A stretch of DNA of 64,000 bases from Marinobacter sp. CHS3-4 (GTDB lineage Bacteria; Pseudomonadota; Gammaproteobacteria; Pseudomonadales; Oleiphilaceae): assembly GCF_030053415.1 (NCBI RefSeq), contig NZ_JASGBJ010000001.1, positions 124,001-188,000 of the forward strand. Reading direction: 5' to 3'. A program made the position numbers and the translations under genes. The notes beneath the pieces are model-generated. The model did not search any database. It was not told where the DNA came from and saw only the letters and a list, made by a program, of their open reading frames with translations. Of the stretch, positions 46,365-56,806 are shown piece by piece. Within the stretch, counting starts at the first letter, position 1, and each line of letters begins with the position of its first letter.

Positions 46365-48161
46365 TCAAAGGGATTCGACTTCTTCGGACCCTGAGGCTCT
46401 GAACATCATCACCAGATTGCGGCCAGCGCCTTTGGCCGCATACAGCGCTTCGTCTGCGCACCTGATCAGATCTGCCACGTCATGGTCACGCGTCGGCGTG
46501 ATGCTGGCCACGCCGACACTGATGGTCAAACGCAATGGCGTCTGTCCATTTGCCTGTGGCATTGGTGTGGCCGCCACTGCCTTTCGCAACCCTTCAGCCA
46601 CGTGGACAGCGCCTGTCTCGGGCGTGTCCGGTAACAGCACGACAAACTCTTCGCCACCATAGCGAGCCAACAAATCACTGGATCGGTGGATAAGTTCGCT
46701 ACAGGCAGACGCCACACGCACCAGACAATCGTCACCCACCAGGTGACCATGGTTGTCGTTGAGTCTTTTGAAATGGTCAATATCCAACAGGATGAGACTC
46801 AGCGGGTATTGGTGCCTGCAGGCTCGTTTGAACTCATTGGCGAGAAAATCGTCAAAGCGACGACGATTGGCGACCTGAGTCAGACCATCGGTAATGGTCA
46901 AGGCCTTCAGCCGTTCATTTACCTGCTCCAGCTCTTCGGTCCTGGCCTGCACCCGGGCCTCGAGGGTCTGATTGGCCTGACGCTGCACTTCCAGTGTTCG
47001 CTCCTGGGCAGCCTGGCGGCGCTTGCGCTCCAGGCTAATACGGGACGCCAGCGCAAAAGACATCAGCATCACCTCCAATGTGACACCAATCTGAGGCGCC
47101 GTATCAGTCAGATCACTGCGGGGAATGACGCCAATTTTGCTGATGGCATTCACCAGATGTCCCAGCAAAAAAGGAAACCAGGCGATGACGTAGTATTTCG
47201 CCAACACCTGGCCATTGCGCCATGCCACCAGGCCAATCACGAAGGAAAGCGGCGTAACCAACACCGCCAGCACGCTGACAAAGACAGTCGAGGTCTGGTA
47301 ATCACCGAACAGGCCATAAAAAAATCCAAGTACCGAGATCCCAACGACGCCCTGCATGACGCGGTAACACCAGGGGCTGTATTTGCGAAGAGACATGAAA
47401 CTGATCGCAAACATTGCCGCAACCAAAATGTTGACTGAAACCATGGGTGCCGTGAAGAATCGATTGACGGTCGGTGACTCTGGCCAGAACCACTGGAACA
47501 ACAGACCATTAAAATTCAGAACCACGAGCGCCGAGGCCACCACCGTCAGTACATACCAGAAGTAGGCCGGGTTTCGGACCAGCGTCAGTACAAAGGCATT
47601 GTAAACCGCCATCGCGATCATGATTCCCAGGAACAGAGCCTGCCAACCGTAGTCCACCTGTTCAGAGGTAATAAGGTCCGCAGCATCACTGATCTGGATG
47701 GGCACCTGAACAGAGCCTTCAGACTGAACCTTTATAAAAGCAGTGATCGGCTCGGCAGAGGATGGAACCGGAAATAGAAAGTGGCGATGAGGCACAGGGC
47801 GTGAGTCGAAGGCCAGACGGTCGCCTGTCTCAAAGCTTGATAGCCGCTGACTCCCTTTGAACCAGTGCACTTGGACGTAGTCCAGCAAAGGGTAGCCAAT
47901 TTCCAGGTAACGTCCGGATTGGTTTGCAGGAAGGGTAAGGCGCACCCAGATGTCGGCGTCATCAAAACCGACGTTCAAGGTTTCCCCGGGCGGAACCTGA
48001 CTCCAGCGGTCTGCCGGTAGCTGTCGGACTCCGTCCAGCGTCAGGTTGCCGGCACTGGATCGCAACCAGTCCACAGGATAGCTTGCCGCCTCTGCGACAT
48101 TTGCCAGAGCCAATACACTCAGCAGTGTCCAACACAACAGGCTGCTTCCGTATGCTTTCAT
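46365..48161 (-). CDS. 7TMR-DISM diguanylate cyclase
   Basis: A 598-residue protein. Signal peptide (about 1-25), periplasmic 7TMR-DISMED2-type beta domain (about 30-165), seven membrane helices (about 180-375), a coiled coil (about 385-430) and a GGDEF domain (about 435-590). The active site GGEEF is at 502-506 and the inhibitory RxxD at R493-D496. It should make c-di-GMP when the periplasmic domain binds its ligand, perhaps a carbohydrate. It faces the operon of the EAL phosphodiesterase, giving a possible opposing pair. Confidence 0.94.
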   Translation of the reverse strand: MKAYGSSLLCWTLLSVLALANVAEAASYPVDWLRSSAGNLTLDGVRQLPADRWSQVPPGETLNVGFDDADIWVRLTLPANQSGRYLEIGYPLLDYVQVHWFKGSQRLSSFETGDRLAFDSRPVPHRHFLFPVPSSAEPITAFIKVQSEGSVQVPIQISDAADLITSEQVDYGWQALFLGIMIAMAVYNAFVLTLVRNPAYFWYVLTVVASALVVLNFNGLLFQWFWPESPTVNRFFTAPMVSVNILVAAMFAISFMSLRKYSPWCYRVMQGVVGISVLGFFYGLFGDYQTSTVFVSVLAVLVTPLSFVIGLVAWRNGQVLAKYYVIAWFPFLLGHLVNAISKIGVIPRSDLTDTAPQIGVTLEVMLMSFALASRISLERKRRQAAQERTLEVQRQANQTLEARVQARTEELEQVNERLKALTITDGLTQVANRRRFDDFLANEFKRACRHQYPLSLILLDIDHFKRLNDNHGHLVGDDCLVRVASACSELIHRSSDLLARYGGEEFVVLLPDTPETGAVHVAEGLRKAVAATPMPQANGQTPLRLTISVGVASITPTRDHDVADLIRCADEALYAAKGAGRNLVMMFRASGSEEVESL

Positions 48162-48192
48162 AGCAGAGCGTTACCCGAATCCGGAACTTCAG

Positions 48193-48295
48193 CTAGACTT
48201 AAGGGCCCGGCAGCGAGCCACTTTTGACCCAAAAGAGGTGTGCGCATATCGTTGCGGTAAGTCTAGTTGCTAGACAAAAAGTCTGCTTTATATTA
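48193..48295 (+). promoter_or_regulatory. Promoter with palindromic operator upstream of the DUF1653 gene
   Basis: Palindrome GTCTAG-TTG-CTAGAC (48261-48275) overlaps a -35 like TTGCTA (48267-48272), with -10 TATATT (48289-48294) after 16 bases. A further copy CTAGACTTA (48193-48201) is a perfect inverted match of TAAGTCTAG (48258-48266). Repeated half-sites around the promoter suggest a dimeric repressor or activator. Confidence 0.6.
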
Positions 48296-48327
48296 TGTCG
48301 CCAAACCCTACAGGCGCAGAGTTTACG

Positions 48328-48558
48328 ATGACTGACAAGAAAACCGAAATCCGTCCAGGCCGCTATCGCCATTACAAGGGGCGTGACTATCAGGTGATTG
48401 ATATTGCCCGACACAGCGAAACGGAAGAACGGATGGTAATCTATCGCTGCCTCTACGGCGACCGGAGCCTATGGGTCAGGCCACTGACCATGTTCCGGGA
48501 AACCGTTGAGGTTGCGGGAGAACAGGTTCCGAGATTTGCATTCGTTCGGGAAGAATAG
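48328..48558 (+). CDS. DUF1653 domain protein
   Basis: A 76-residue soluble protein of the DUF1653 family: RPGRYRHYKGRDYQVI, the RMVIYRCLYG block and LWVRPLTMFRETV. The fold is a small beta barrel; function unknown. I take the ATG at 48328, giving the family N-terminus; an ATG at 48295 in the same frame would lie at the predicted -10 region. It ends 8 bases before yheV, which converges. Confidence 0.9.
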   Translation: MTDKKTEIRPGRYRHYKGRDYQVIDIARHSETEERMVIYRCLYGDRSLWVRPLTMFRETVEVAGEQVPRFAFVREE

Positions 48559-48565
48559 CGGAGTA

Positions 48566-48817
48566 TCAGTCGTTCTGGCCTGACTTGAAGAACACGACTT
48601 GCTGGACGGTATGATCGTCCTGATTACCCTTGCTGTTTACGCGGGTCTGGAGCTCGGCATTTTCGGGCTTGGGCGTATCCGAAATGGCATCCGTAAAGCC
48701 ACAGGCCACACACTCCCGGATCTGATCTTCCTCGTCCGTAGTAAACATCATGATCTTGTCCATTTCCGCGCAACGGGGACAAACCGCGCCGGCGATAAAG
48801 CGTTTTGGACTGGGCAT
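48566..48817 (-). CDS. yheV: YheV-like zinc-ribbon protein (DUF2387)
   Basis: An 83-residue protein with two Cys pairs, CPRC and CVAC, about 25 residues apart, likely binding zinc. It matches YheV, usually next to the prlC oligopeptidase gene as here (59 bases after it, same strand). The ATG at 48817 has GGAGAG upstream; a longer frame to 48865 is not supported. Function unknown. Confidence 0.9.
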   Translation of the reverse strand: MPSPKRFIAGAVCPRCAEMDKIMMFTTDEEDQIRECVACGFTDAISDTPKPENAELQTRVNSKGNQDDHTVQQVVFFKSGQND

Positions 48818-48876
48818 GTTATTTCTCTCCGGAGTCAAATGGCATGGCGGGCATACGCCCGCCATGCGTCAGTGGT

Positions 48877-50922
48877 TCAGGCAGCGTCGTCAGTAATACC
48901 GGTCTGCCTCAGCAAGGCGTCCACTTGCGGCTCCCGCCCACGAAATGCCTTGAACAGCTCCATGGGCTCCTGAGAACCGCCTTTCTCCAGGATGTTATGC
49001 AGGAAGGCCTTTCCGGTTTCCTGATCGAAAATCCCATTTTCTTCAAACAGCGAGAACGCATCGGCTGCCAGCACCTCGGCCCATTTGTAGCTGTAATAAC
49101 CCGCGGCGTAACCCCCCGCAAAAATATGCGAGAAGCTATTAGGGAAGCGATTAAACGCTGGCGCTTCCACCACCGCAATCTCACTGCGCACCTGCCGGTG
49201 CATGTCCAGCGGATTGGTGGGTGCTTCAGATGTGAACTCAGCGTGTAAACGGAAATCGAAAAGCGAGAATTCAAGCTGGCGAACCATCGCCATACCAGAC
49301 TGGAAATTCTTCGCTGCCAGTAGCTTGTCGAGCAAATCCTTTGGCAGAGGTTCGCCGGTCTCGTGGTGAGAAGCGATCAATGCCAACGACTCCGGATTCC
49401 AGCACCAGTTCTCCAGGAACTGAGACGGCAGCTCCACGGCGTCCCACGCCACACCGTTGATGCCAGACACGTCCATCACGTCCACTTGGGTCAACATATG
49501 GTGCAGGCCGTGGCCAAATTCGTGGAACAGGGTCGTCACTTCATCATGTGTCAGTAGCGACGGTTTGCCATCCACGGACGGCGTGAAATTACAGGTCAGG
49601 AATGCGACCGGTAGCTGAACGGTACCGCGCAGGTTGCGCCAGCGGATACGGCAATCTGCCATCCACGCACCACCGCGCTTGCCTTGCCGTGCATAGGGAT
49701 CCAGATAGAACCAGGCCAGCGGCTCGCCGCCCCGGCTGATGCAGTACGCAGTAACATCCTCGTGCCAGGTCTCTACCTCTGGCTTGGCTTCAATCTGCAC
49801 GTCAAACAGCTTTTCCGCCACACGGAACAGACCCGAAACCACCTTGTCTGCCGGGAAGTAAGGCCGCAGAGTTTCGGGGGAAATGTCGTAACGCTCCTGA
49901 CGGAGCTTCTCGCTGTAATAACCAATATCCCAGGCCTGCATCTCTTCGAGGCCGTGAGTGTCGCTGGCGAAAGCTTTGAGTTCCGCAAATTCCCGCTCGG
50001 CAATCGGTTTGGATTTTTCGGCCAGCTGGTTCAGGAACTCAAGCACTTCATCCACGCTGCGTGCCATTTTCTTGGCCAGGGAGCGCTCAGCGAAGTTGTT
50101 GAAGCCAAGCAATTGAGCCATGGCGTGGCGGCGCTTGAGAATCTCTGCCATGACCGGCGTATTGTCCCAGGTACCGCCGTCCGGCCCGAGGTCGGATGCC
50201 CTTGTCACAAAGGCTTCATAGACTTCGCGGCGAAGCTCGCGGTTGTCGCCATAGGTCAGCACCGGATAGAAGCTGGGGAAATCCAGGGTGACGACATAAC
50301 CATCCAGTTCCTTCTGTTTCGCCGCTTCGCGGGCGCCTTCCAGTGCAGAATCTGGCAAACCCGACAGCTCGGAGACATCGGTAATATGTTTGTACCAGTG
50401 CTGGGTCGCATCCAGAACATTGTCGCTAAAACGGTTGGACAACTCAGACAGTTCCATCGACAGGTTGGCGTACTGCTCTTTCTGTTCTTTCGGAAGATCC
50501 ACACCACCCAGATGGAAATCCCGGAGGGTGTTGTCAACCGACTTGCGCTGAGCTTCGGTCAGATCCTTGAAGTCATCCCGGGCTTTCAATTTTTTATACG
50601 CCTCACACAGCTCGGCGTTCTGGCTAAGCTCGGTGCTGTACTCGGTCAGTTTTTCAAGGCAGCGCTTGTAAACAGCCCGAAGGTCGTCGCTGTTCATCAC
50701 ACCGTTCAGATGCGAGATCACAGACCAGGCATTTTCCAGCTTGTTGTCCAGCGCCTGCATCGGCTGGGCCAAGGTCTCCCAGGTCGGGTCTTCCTGCTGG
50801 GCGATCTGGCTGATCTTCATCCGGTTCTCACTGAGAATCTGATCAATCGCCTCTTCCATGTGCTCGGTGCGAATATGGTCAAATCGAGGTAACAGATCAT
50901 TTGTCAGCAATGGGTTATTCAT
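48877..50922 (-). CDS. prlC: Oligopeptidase A (M3 metallopeptidase)
   Basis: A 681-residue cytoplasmic zinc peptidase that degrades short peptides, including cleaved signal peptides. The HExxH motif is in LFHEFGHGLHHML, followed by the third-ligand Glu in the ELPSQFLENW block, and NPDL-like family blocks cover the length of the protein. An AAGGGGA ribosome site precedes the ATG. The probable promoter lies in the 212 bases shared with the divergent gamma-carbonic anhydrase gene, which also hold a long palindromic repeat. Confidence 0.97.
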   Translation of the reverse strand: MNNPLLTNDLLPRFDHIRTEHMEEAIDQILSENRMKISQIAQQEDPTWETLAQPMQALDNKLENAWSVISHLNGVMNSDDLRAVYKRCLEKLTEYSTELSQNAELCEAYKKLKARDDFKDLTEAQRKSVDNTLRDFHLGGVDLPKEQKEQYANLSMELSELSNRFSDNVLDATQHWYKHITDVSELSGLPDSALEGAREAAKQKELDGYVVTLDFPSFYPVLTYGDNRELRREVYEAFVTRASDLGPDGGTWDNTPVMAEILKRRHAMAQLLGFNNFAERSLAKKMARSVDEVLEFLNQLAEKSKPIAEREFAELKAFASDTHGLEEMQAWDIGYYSEKLRQERYDISPETLRPYFPADKVVSGLFRVAEKLFDVQIEAKPEVETWHEDVTAYCISRGGEPLAWFYLDPYARQGKRGGAWMADCRIRWRNLRGTVQLPVAFLTCNFTPSVDGKPSLLTHDEVTTLFHEFGHGLHHMLTQVDVMDVSGINGVAWDAVELPSQFLENWCWNPESLALIASHHETGEPLPKDLLDKLLAAKNFQSGMAMVRQLEFSLFDFRLHAEFTSEAPTNPLDMHRQVRSEIAVVEAPAFNRFPNSFSHIFAGGYAAGYYSYKWAEVLAADAFSLFEENGIFDQETGKAFLHNILEKGGSQEPMELFKAFRGREPQVDALLRQTGITDDAA

Positions 50923-50977
50923 AAGTCCCCTTCTCAGGAATTTGGATCTAAGGTAGTTTCAGTGGACTCCATAATCG

Positions 50978-51095
50978 GGGGAGTATCCGGGAGAGGCCTT
51001 TCCGAAACTGTGCGGAGCCAGGTATGGCGGAGCCCAAGCGTCACATGAATGTGCCGCAAGGAGCGTGTTTCGGAAAGGCCTCTCCCGGATGCTCC
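50978..51095. repeat. Composite long palindromic intergenic element
   Basis: Arms 50987-51008 and 51067-51088 are a perfect 22-base inverted match, extended by GGAGTAT/ATGCTCC (one mismatch) to about 29 bases. The 58-base centre contains GGAGCC and GGCGGAGCC direct repeats and a CACAT-GA-ATGTG palindrome. The element lies between divergent prlC and the gamma-carbonic anhydrase gene. It resembles dispersed intergenic palindromes I recall from Marinobacter and Pseudomonas genomes, but this needs a genome search. Confidence 0.85.
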
Positions 51096-51134
51096 GGACT
51101 CCGAAGCAATAAGAAGCCTACGAGGTACTATGTA

Positions 51135-51671
51135 ATGTCTAATGTACGTTCTCACAAGGGTTTTGCGCCACAATTCGGTGATCGTGCCTGGATCGACCCC
51201 AGCGCCGTCGTCATTGGCGACGTGCAAACCGGTGACGATGTGTCCATCTGGCCGATGACCGTGGTGCGCGGCGACATGCATGAAATCCGCATTGGCAACC
51301 GCTGCAGTGTTCAGGACGGTAGCGTACTCCACATCACCCACGCCAGCGACTATAACCCCGGCGGCTGGCCGCTGCACATTGGCGATGACGTGACCATTGG
51401 CCATAAAGCCCTGCTGCACGGTTGCACCGTTGGTAACCGCGTGTTGGTGGGTATGGGTTGCATCATCATGGACGGCGCGGTGGTCGAGGACGAGGTCATC
51501 GTGGCGGCGGGTTGCCTGGTGCCACCGGGGAAAACGCTGGAGTCCGGACATCTCTATGTGGGGTCACCTTGCAAGAAAGCTCGCCCGCTCACCGACAACG
51601 AGCGAACCTTTTTCAAATACACCGCCGCCAATTACGTGAAGCTGAAAGACCAGTATCTGGCTGAAGGCTGA
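51135..51671 (+). CDS. Gamma-carbonic anhydrase family protein (YrdA-like)
   Basis: A 178-residue left-handed beta-helix protein with hexapeptide repeats (for example IGDVQTGDDVSIWP, IGNRCSVQDGSVLH). Metal-site His residues are in LHITH, TIGHKALLHGC. It may hydrate CO2 or have another zinc role; the YrdA group often lacks full carbonic anhydrase activity. The ATG at 51135 has a GAGG ribosome site nine bases before. A frame open to 51024 runs through the palindromic repeat and is rejected. Confidence 0.94.
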   Translation: MSNVRSHKGFAPQFGDRAWIDPSAVVIGDVQTGDDVSIWPMTVVRGDMHEIRIGNRCSVQDGSVLHITHASDYNPGGWPLHIGDDVTIGHKALLHGCTVGNRVLVGMGCIIMDGAVVEDEVIVAAGCLVPPGKTLESGHLYVGSPCKKARPLTDNERTFFKYTAANYVKLKDQYLAEG

Positions 51672-51842
51672 CTGCCAATAAAAAATCGCACCGTGGGGTA
51701 TTGAAAAAAAACGTGGCTGCTCTTACATCAGGAATTAGCAGATGTTCACGGAAACCATCCGGCTGGCGCCACCGGTTTGGAGCTGTTCCGCGAGCGAAGC
51801 TGAATCAGACAAACGATCTCAGATTCGTAGGAGGAGTTTCAT

Positions 51843-52298
51843 ATGAGCAATCTAACCCGTTGGAATCCGGTTAACGAGTTCGAAGACCTGATCAACCGTT
51901 ACAACCGCTATTTCGGCGTGCCTAGCCGCACCGGCGAACGTGAAAGCAAAGACCTGTTCAGCCGCACCGACTGGGCACCGGCCGTTGACATCAAGGAAAG
52001 CCCCAACGCGTTCAGCATTGACGCTGAGCTACCGGGCATGTCCAAAGAGGATGTGAAGGTCACCGTTCAGGACGGCGTTCTGAGCATCCAGGGTGAGCGT
52101 CGGCAGGAGGAAGAAACCGGCGACAGCAAGCACCACCGCGTGGAACGTGTGTACGGCAGCTTTATCCGCCGCTTCACCCTGCCGGAAAACGTGGATGAGA
52201 ACAGCATTCAGGCCAACTTCAAAGACGGCCTGCTGTCACTCACCCTGAACAAGGCCGAACCGAAAGAACCCAAGGCCATTGAGGTCAACGTTCAATAA
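51843..52298 (+). CDS. Small heat shock protein, Hsp20 family
   Basis: A 151-residue chaperone with an alpha-crystallin domain (about 43-140): WAPAVDIKE, AELPGMSKEDVKVTVQDG, and the GLLSLTLNK-type C-terminal strand. The IxI-like tail is AIEVNV. A strong ribosome site AGGAGG lies eight bases before the ATG. Upstream, TTGAAA (51701) with CTTACATC about 15 bases later is only a weak match to a sigma32 promoter. Holds unfolding proteins under stress. Confidence 0.96.
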   Translation: MSNLTRWNPVNEFEDLINRYNRYFGVPSRTGERESKDLFSRTDWAPAVDIKESPNAFSIDAELPGMSKEDVKVTVQDGVLSIQGERRQEEETGDSKHHRVERVYGSFIRRFTLPENVDENSIQANFKDGLLSLTLNKAEPKEPKAIEVNVQ

Positions 52299-52326
52299 CG
52301 GTTGGGCTGTACCAAGTACCATCAAT

Positions 52327-52370
52327 AGCCGTCGGGCCTGGCTTCAAAGTCAGTGCTCGACGGCTTTTTT
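52327..52370 (+). terminator. Intrinsic terminator of hsp20
   Basis: AGCCGTCG (52327-52334) and CGACGGCT (52358-52365) form an 8-bp stem with a 23-base loop, followed by TTTTTT. It overlaps the last codons of the convergent PA4642-like gene. Confidence 0.85.
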
Positions 52371-52661
52371 CGCACCGGCCGCTTTCAGGATATCAGCGTA
52401 GGCCGCGCTGCGACGATGTTGCGAGATAATATCCAGCATGGTCTCACCGTGTTCGTTCACCGCGTTCAGATCACGGCCGGCCTCCACAAAAAAGCCGATG
52501 AAGCGCTCGAAATCTTCCGCCCGCATGGCGTGATAGGCTTTTTGCAAAGCATTAAAGTCGCTATTAATGGCGGCATCGTAAGGCTCAATCGCGAGAAAGC
52601 TTTTGACCCGCTCATCGCTCCACTCTTCGCCAATTACTTTCGCTTTATCCGGTCCACTCAT
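52350..52661 (-). CDS. PA4642-family protein
   Basis: A 103-residue soluble protein resembling the small Pseudomonas PA4642 family: KVIGEEWSDERVKSFLAIEP at the N-terminus, then RAEDFERFIGFFVEAGRDLNA and an ankyrin-like HGETMLDII. No enzyme motif. It ends inside the hsp20 terminator region. Role unknown. Confidence 0.87.
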   Translation of the reverse strand: MSGPDKAKVIGEEWSDERVKSFLAIEPYDAAINSDFNALQKAYHAMRAEDFERFIGFFVEAGRDLNAVNEHGETMLDIISQHRRSAAYADILKAAGAKKAVEH

Positions 52662-52733
52662 GATCGATCTCTCATCTTTTCGAAAGGCTGGGCAAATAAA
52701 AGGGGGACAGTATAAAGATCTGAAGGCCAGACG

Positions 52734-53570
52734 TCAGGGCAGGATTTCCACCGGCATCTCGCCGACAGGCATGTTTTCATCGCATTCTGGATTTCGGATG
52801 GCAATTTCCACCCGGCGGTTGCGAGCCCGGTTTTCCGCCGTATCATTGGGTACCAGCGGGTTGGTTTCAGCCCGTCCGGCGGCGACCACGCGCTCTGCCG
52901 GCACTTCCCGGTTCAGAACCAGCTCATGGACGACAGACACGGCGCGCGCCGCAGACAAATCCCAGTTTGAGCGATAGCGGCCGCTGGAAATAGGGCGATC
53001 GTCGGTGTAGCCAGCAACCATTACGTCGCCGCTACAATAAGACAGTACCTCTACGACACGCTCGATAATCGGCAGCATTTCAGGTTTGATCTGAGCTTCA
53101 CCGGAGCGGAAGGCCGCGTCCTCCGCAAACCGGATGATTACCTGCTCCTCGTCATAGTTGACGCTCAGGTCGCCCGACGCCACTTCCTGCTCCAACTCCT
53201 GAATCAGCGACGATGCAAGGTCGATAATTCCTCCGGATATTTTAGTAGGCGCCTCGCCGTCGGCGCGTTCGTCGATCAGCTCTGGTTGGTCTTCGATGTT
53301 GCTCTCAGCTTCGGTTGGGGCGACCGGAGCCGGTTCAGTGGCGATGACAGACACAGGCTGACCACCGGGCAAATCAGACAAAACCGGTGTGCCACCCAGC
53401 GCCACAGTCATGGAATTGGCCATGGCGCGGTACTTTTCCACGTCCATCTCGGCGAAGGACAAAAGCAGAATGAAAAAGGTGAGCAGCAGGGTGGCCAGAT
53501 CGGCAAAGGTAACAATCCAGGCAGGGGAACCCCGGCCATGTTTCTTATGCCTTGCAGGCTGCCTGACCAT
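52734..53570 (-). CDS. Flagellar stator protein MotB/PomB
   Basis: A 278-residue protein: short cytoplasmic tail, one membrane helix (about 19-40) carrying the proton/sodium-binding Asp at D24 (same number as in PomB), a linker and an OmpA-like peptidoglycan-binding domain (about 150-270; GYTDDRP and NRRVEI). It anchors the stator to the cell wall. The ATG at 53570 lies 6 bases after the motA/pomA stop. The Asp number favours a sodium-type stator but does not prove it. Confidence 0.93.
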   Translation of the reverse strand: MVRQPARHKKHGRGSPAWIVTFADLATLLLTFFILLLSFAEMDVEKYRAMANSMTVALGGTPVLSDLPGGQPVSVIATEPAPVAPTEAESNIEDQPELIDERADGEAPTKISGGIIDLASSLIQELEQEVASGDLSVNYDEEQVIIRFAEDAAFRSGEAQIKPEMLPIIERVVEVLSYCSGDVMVAGYTDDRPISSGRYRSNWDLSAARAVSVVHELVLNREVPAERVVAAGRAETNPLVPNDTAENRARNRRVEIAIRNPECDENMPVGEMPVEILP

Positions 53571-53576
53571 CACGGA

Positions 53577-54350
53577 TCAGGCCCTCCGCTCCGGAGCAAG
53601 GTCCGCACGGTGCTCGGGCGTTACAAAGGACGACAGCATTTCTGTCATCACACGCGGGTTCTCTCCCCGCATGATGTTTTTGATCGAGGTCGTAATCAGC
53701 ACCTGATTGCGAGCTTCGTCTTCCGCCTTGAGCTGCAATTTGTCAGCGAGGGGTAGAGCGATCAGCTGGGCTATAAACGCACCATAAAGCGTCGTCAGCA
53801 GGGCGATGGCCATGGCCGGGCCAATGGAAGAGGGGTCGTCGAGGGTGTTAAGCATCTGCACCAGACCCACCAGGGTACCCAGCATACCAATGGCCGGGGC
53901 AGATTCACCGATGCCACGGAACACTCTCTCTGCGACGTCGTAGCGCTCTGCAGTCTGCTGCAGTTCGTGACTCAGAATTTCTTCAACCAGCTCTGGCGGG
54001 TGACCATCAACACACAGGTTGATGGCTTTCCTCAGGAATTCGTTGTTGGTCTGATGGTTCTCAAGGCCAAGTATGCCCTCTTTGCGAACAACGGCCGCAA
54101 GATTACTGACTTCGTGAATCAGTTCTGAGGGTTTTTCCATGCGATCGGTAAAGGCAGCCGCCATGGCCAGACGAAACGCACTCATCACCGAAGGCAGACG
54201 GAATTTAATCAGGGTAACTGCCGCAGTTCCACCAAGCACGATCGCCAACCCGGGTAAATTCAGAAAGGTCAGCACAGACGCATTGGCCAGCATGGCCAGA
54301 ATGACAATCAATATGCCTGCCAGCAGGCCAACAAGGGTCAGGATATCCAT
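53577..54350 (-). CDS. Flagellar stator protein MotA/PomA
   Basis: A 257-residue protein with four membrane helices (about 3-22, 28-50, 150-170 and 180-205) and a cytoplasmic loop between helices 2 and 3. MDILTLVGLLAGILIVILAM matches the PomA N-terminus, and the AIGMLGTLVGLVQML block has the conserved Pro-free glycine-rich helix of MotA/TolQ/ExbB. I use ATG 54350; a GTG at 54374 is also possible. It forms the ion channel with the next gene and lies 81 bases after aroE. Confidence 0.93.
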   Translation of the reverse strand: MDILTLVGLLAGILIVILAMLANASVLTFLNLPGLAIVLGGTAAVTLIKFRLPSVMSAFRLAMAAAFTDRMEKPSELIHEVSNLAAVVRKEGILGLENHQTNNEFLRKAINLCVDGHPPELVEEILSHELQQTAERYDVAERVFRGIGESAPAIGMLGTLVGLVQMLNTLDDPSSIGPAMAIALLTTLYGAFIAQLIALPLADKLQLKAEDEARNQVLITTSIKNIMRGENPRVMTEMLSSFVTPEHRADLAPERRA

Positions 54351-54431
54351 CAGATCAATTACTCGCTGATACACCGGGTACGTTTATACCTGCTGAGCAT
54401 AGCCTATCAGGACGCGTTAGACCTGCCAGGC

Positions 54432-56762
<2,331 letters not shown>

Positions 56763-56806
56763 AACGGGTCAGATAACAGCTCTCTTCAAGCATTGAAAAC
56801 GGTTCA

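Noticed and set aside
49684..50892. 402-codon open frame antisense to prlC
   Set aside because: A shadow of the clear M3 peptidase gene; composition and position are typical of GC-rich antisense frames.
51024..51134. In-frame upstream extension of the gamma-carbonic anhydrase gene
   Set aside because: The added residues are coded by the palindromic repeat and do not match the family N-terminus; ATG 51135 has a good ribosome site.
51701..51729. Possible sigma32 promoter before hsp20 (TTGAAA and CTTACATC)
   Set aside because: The -10 match to the heat-shock consensus is too poor to call it as a feature.
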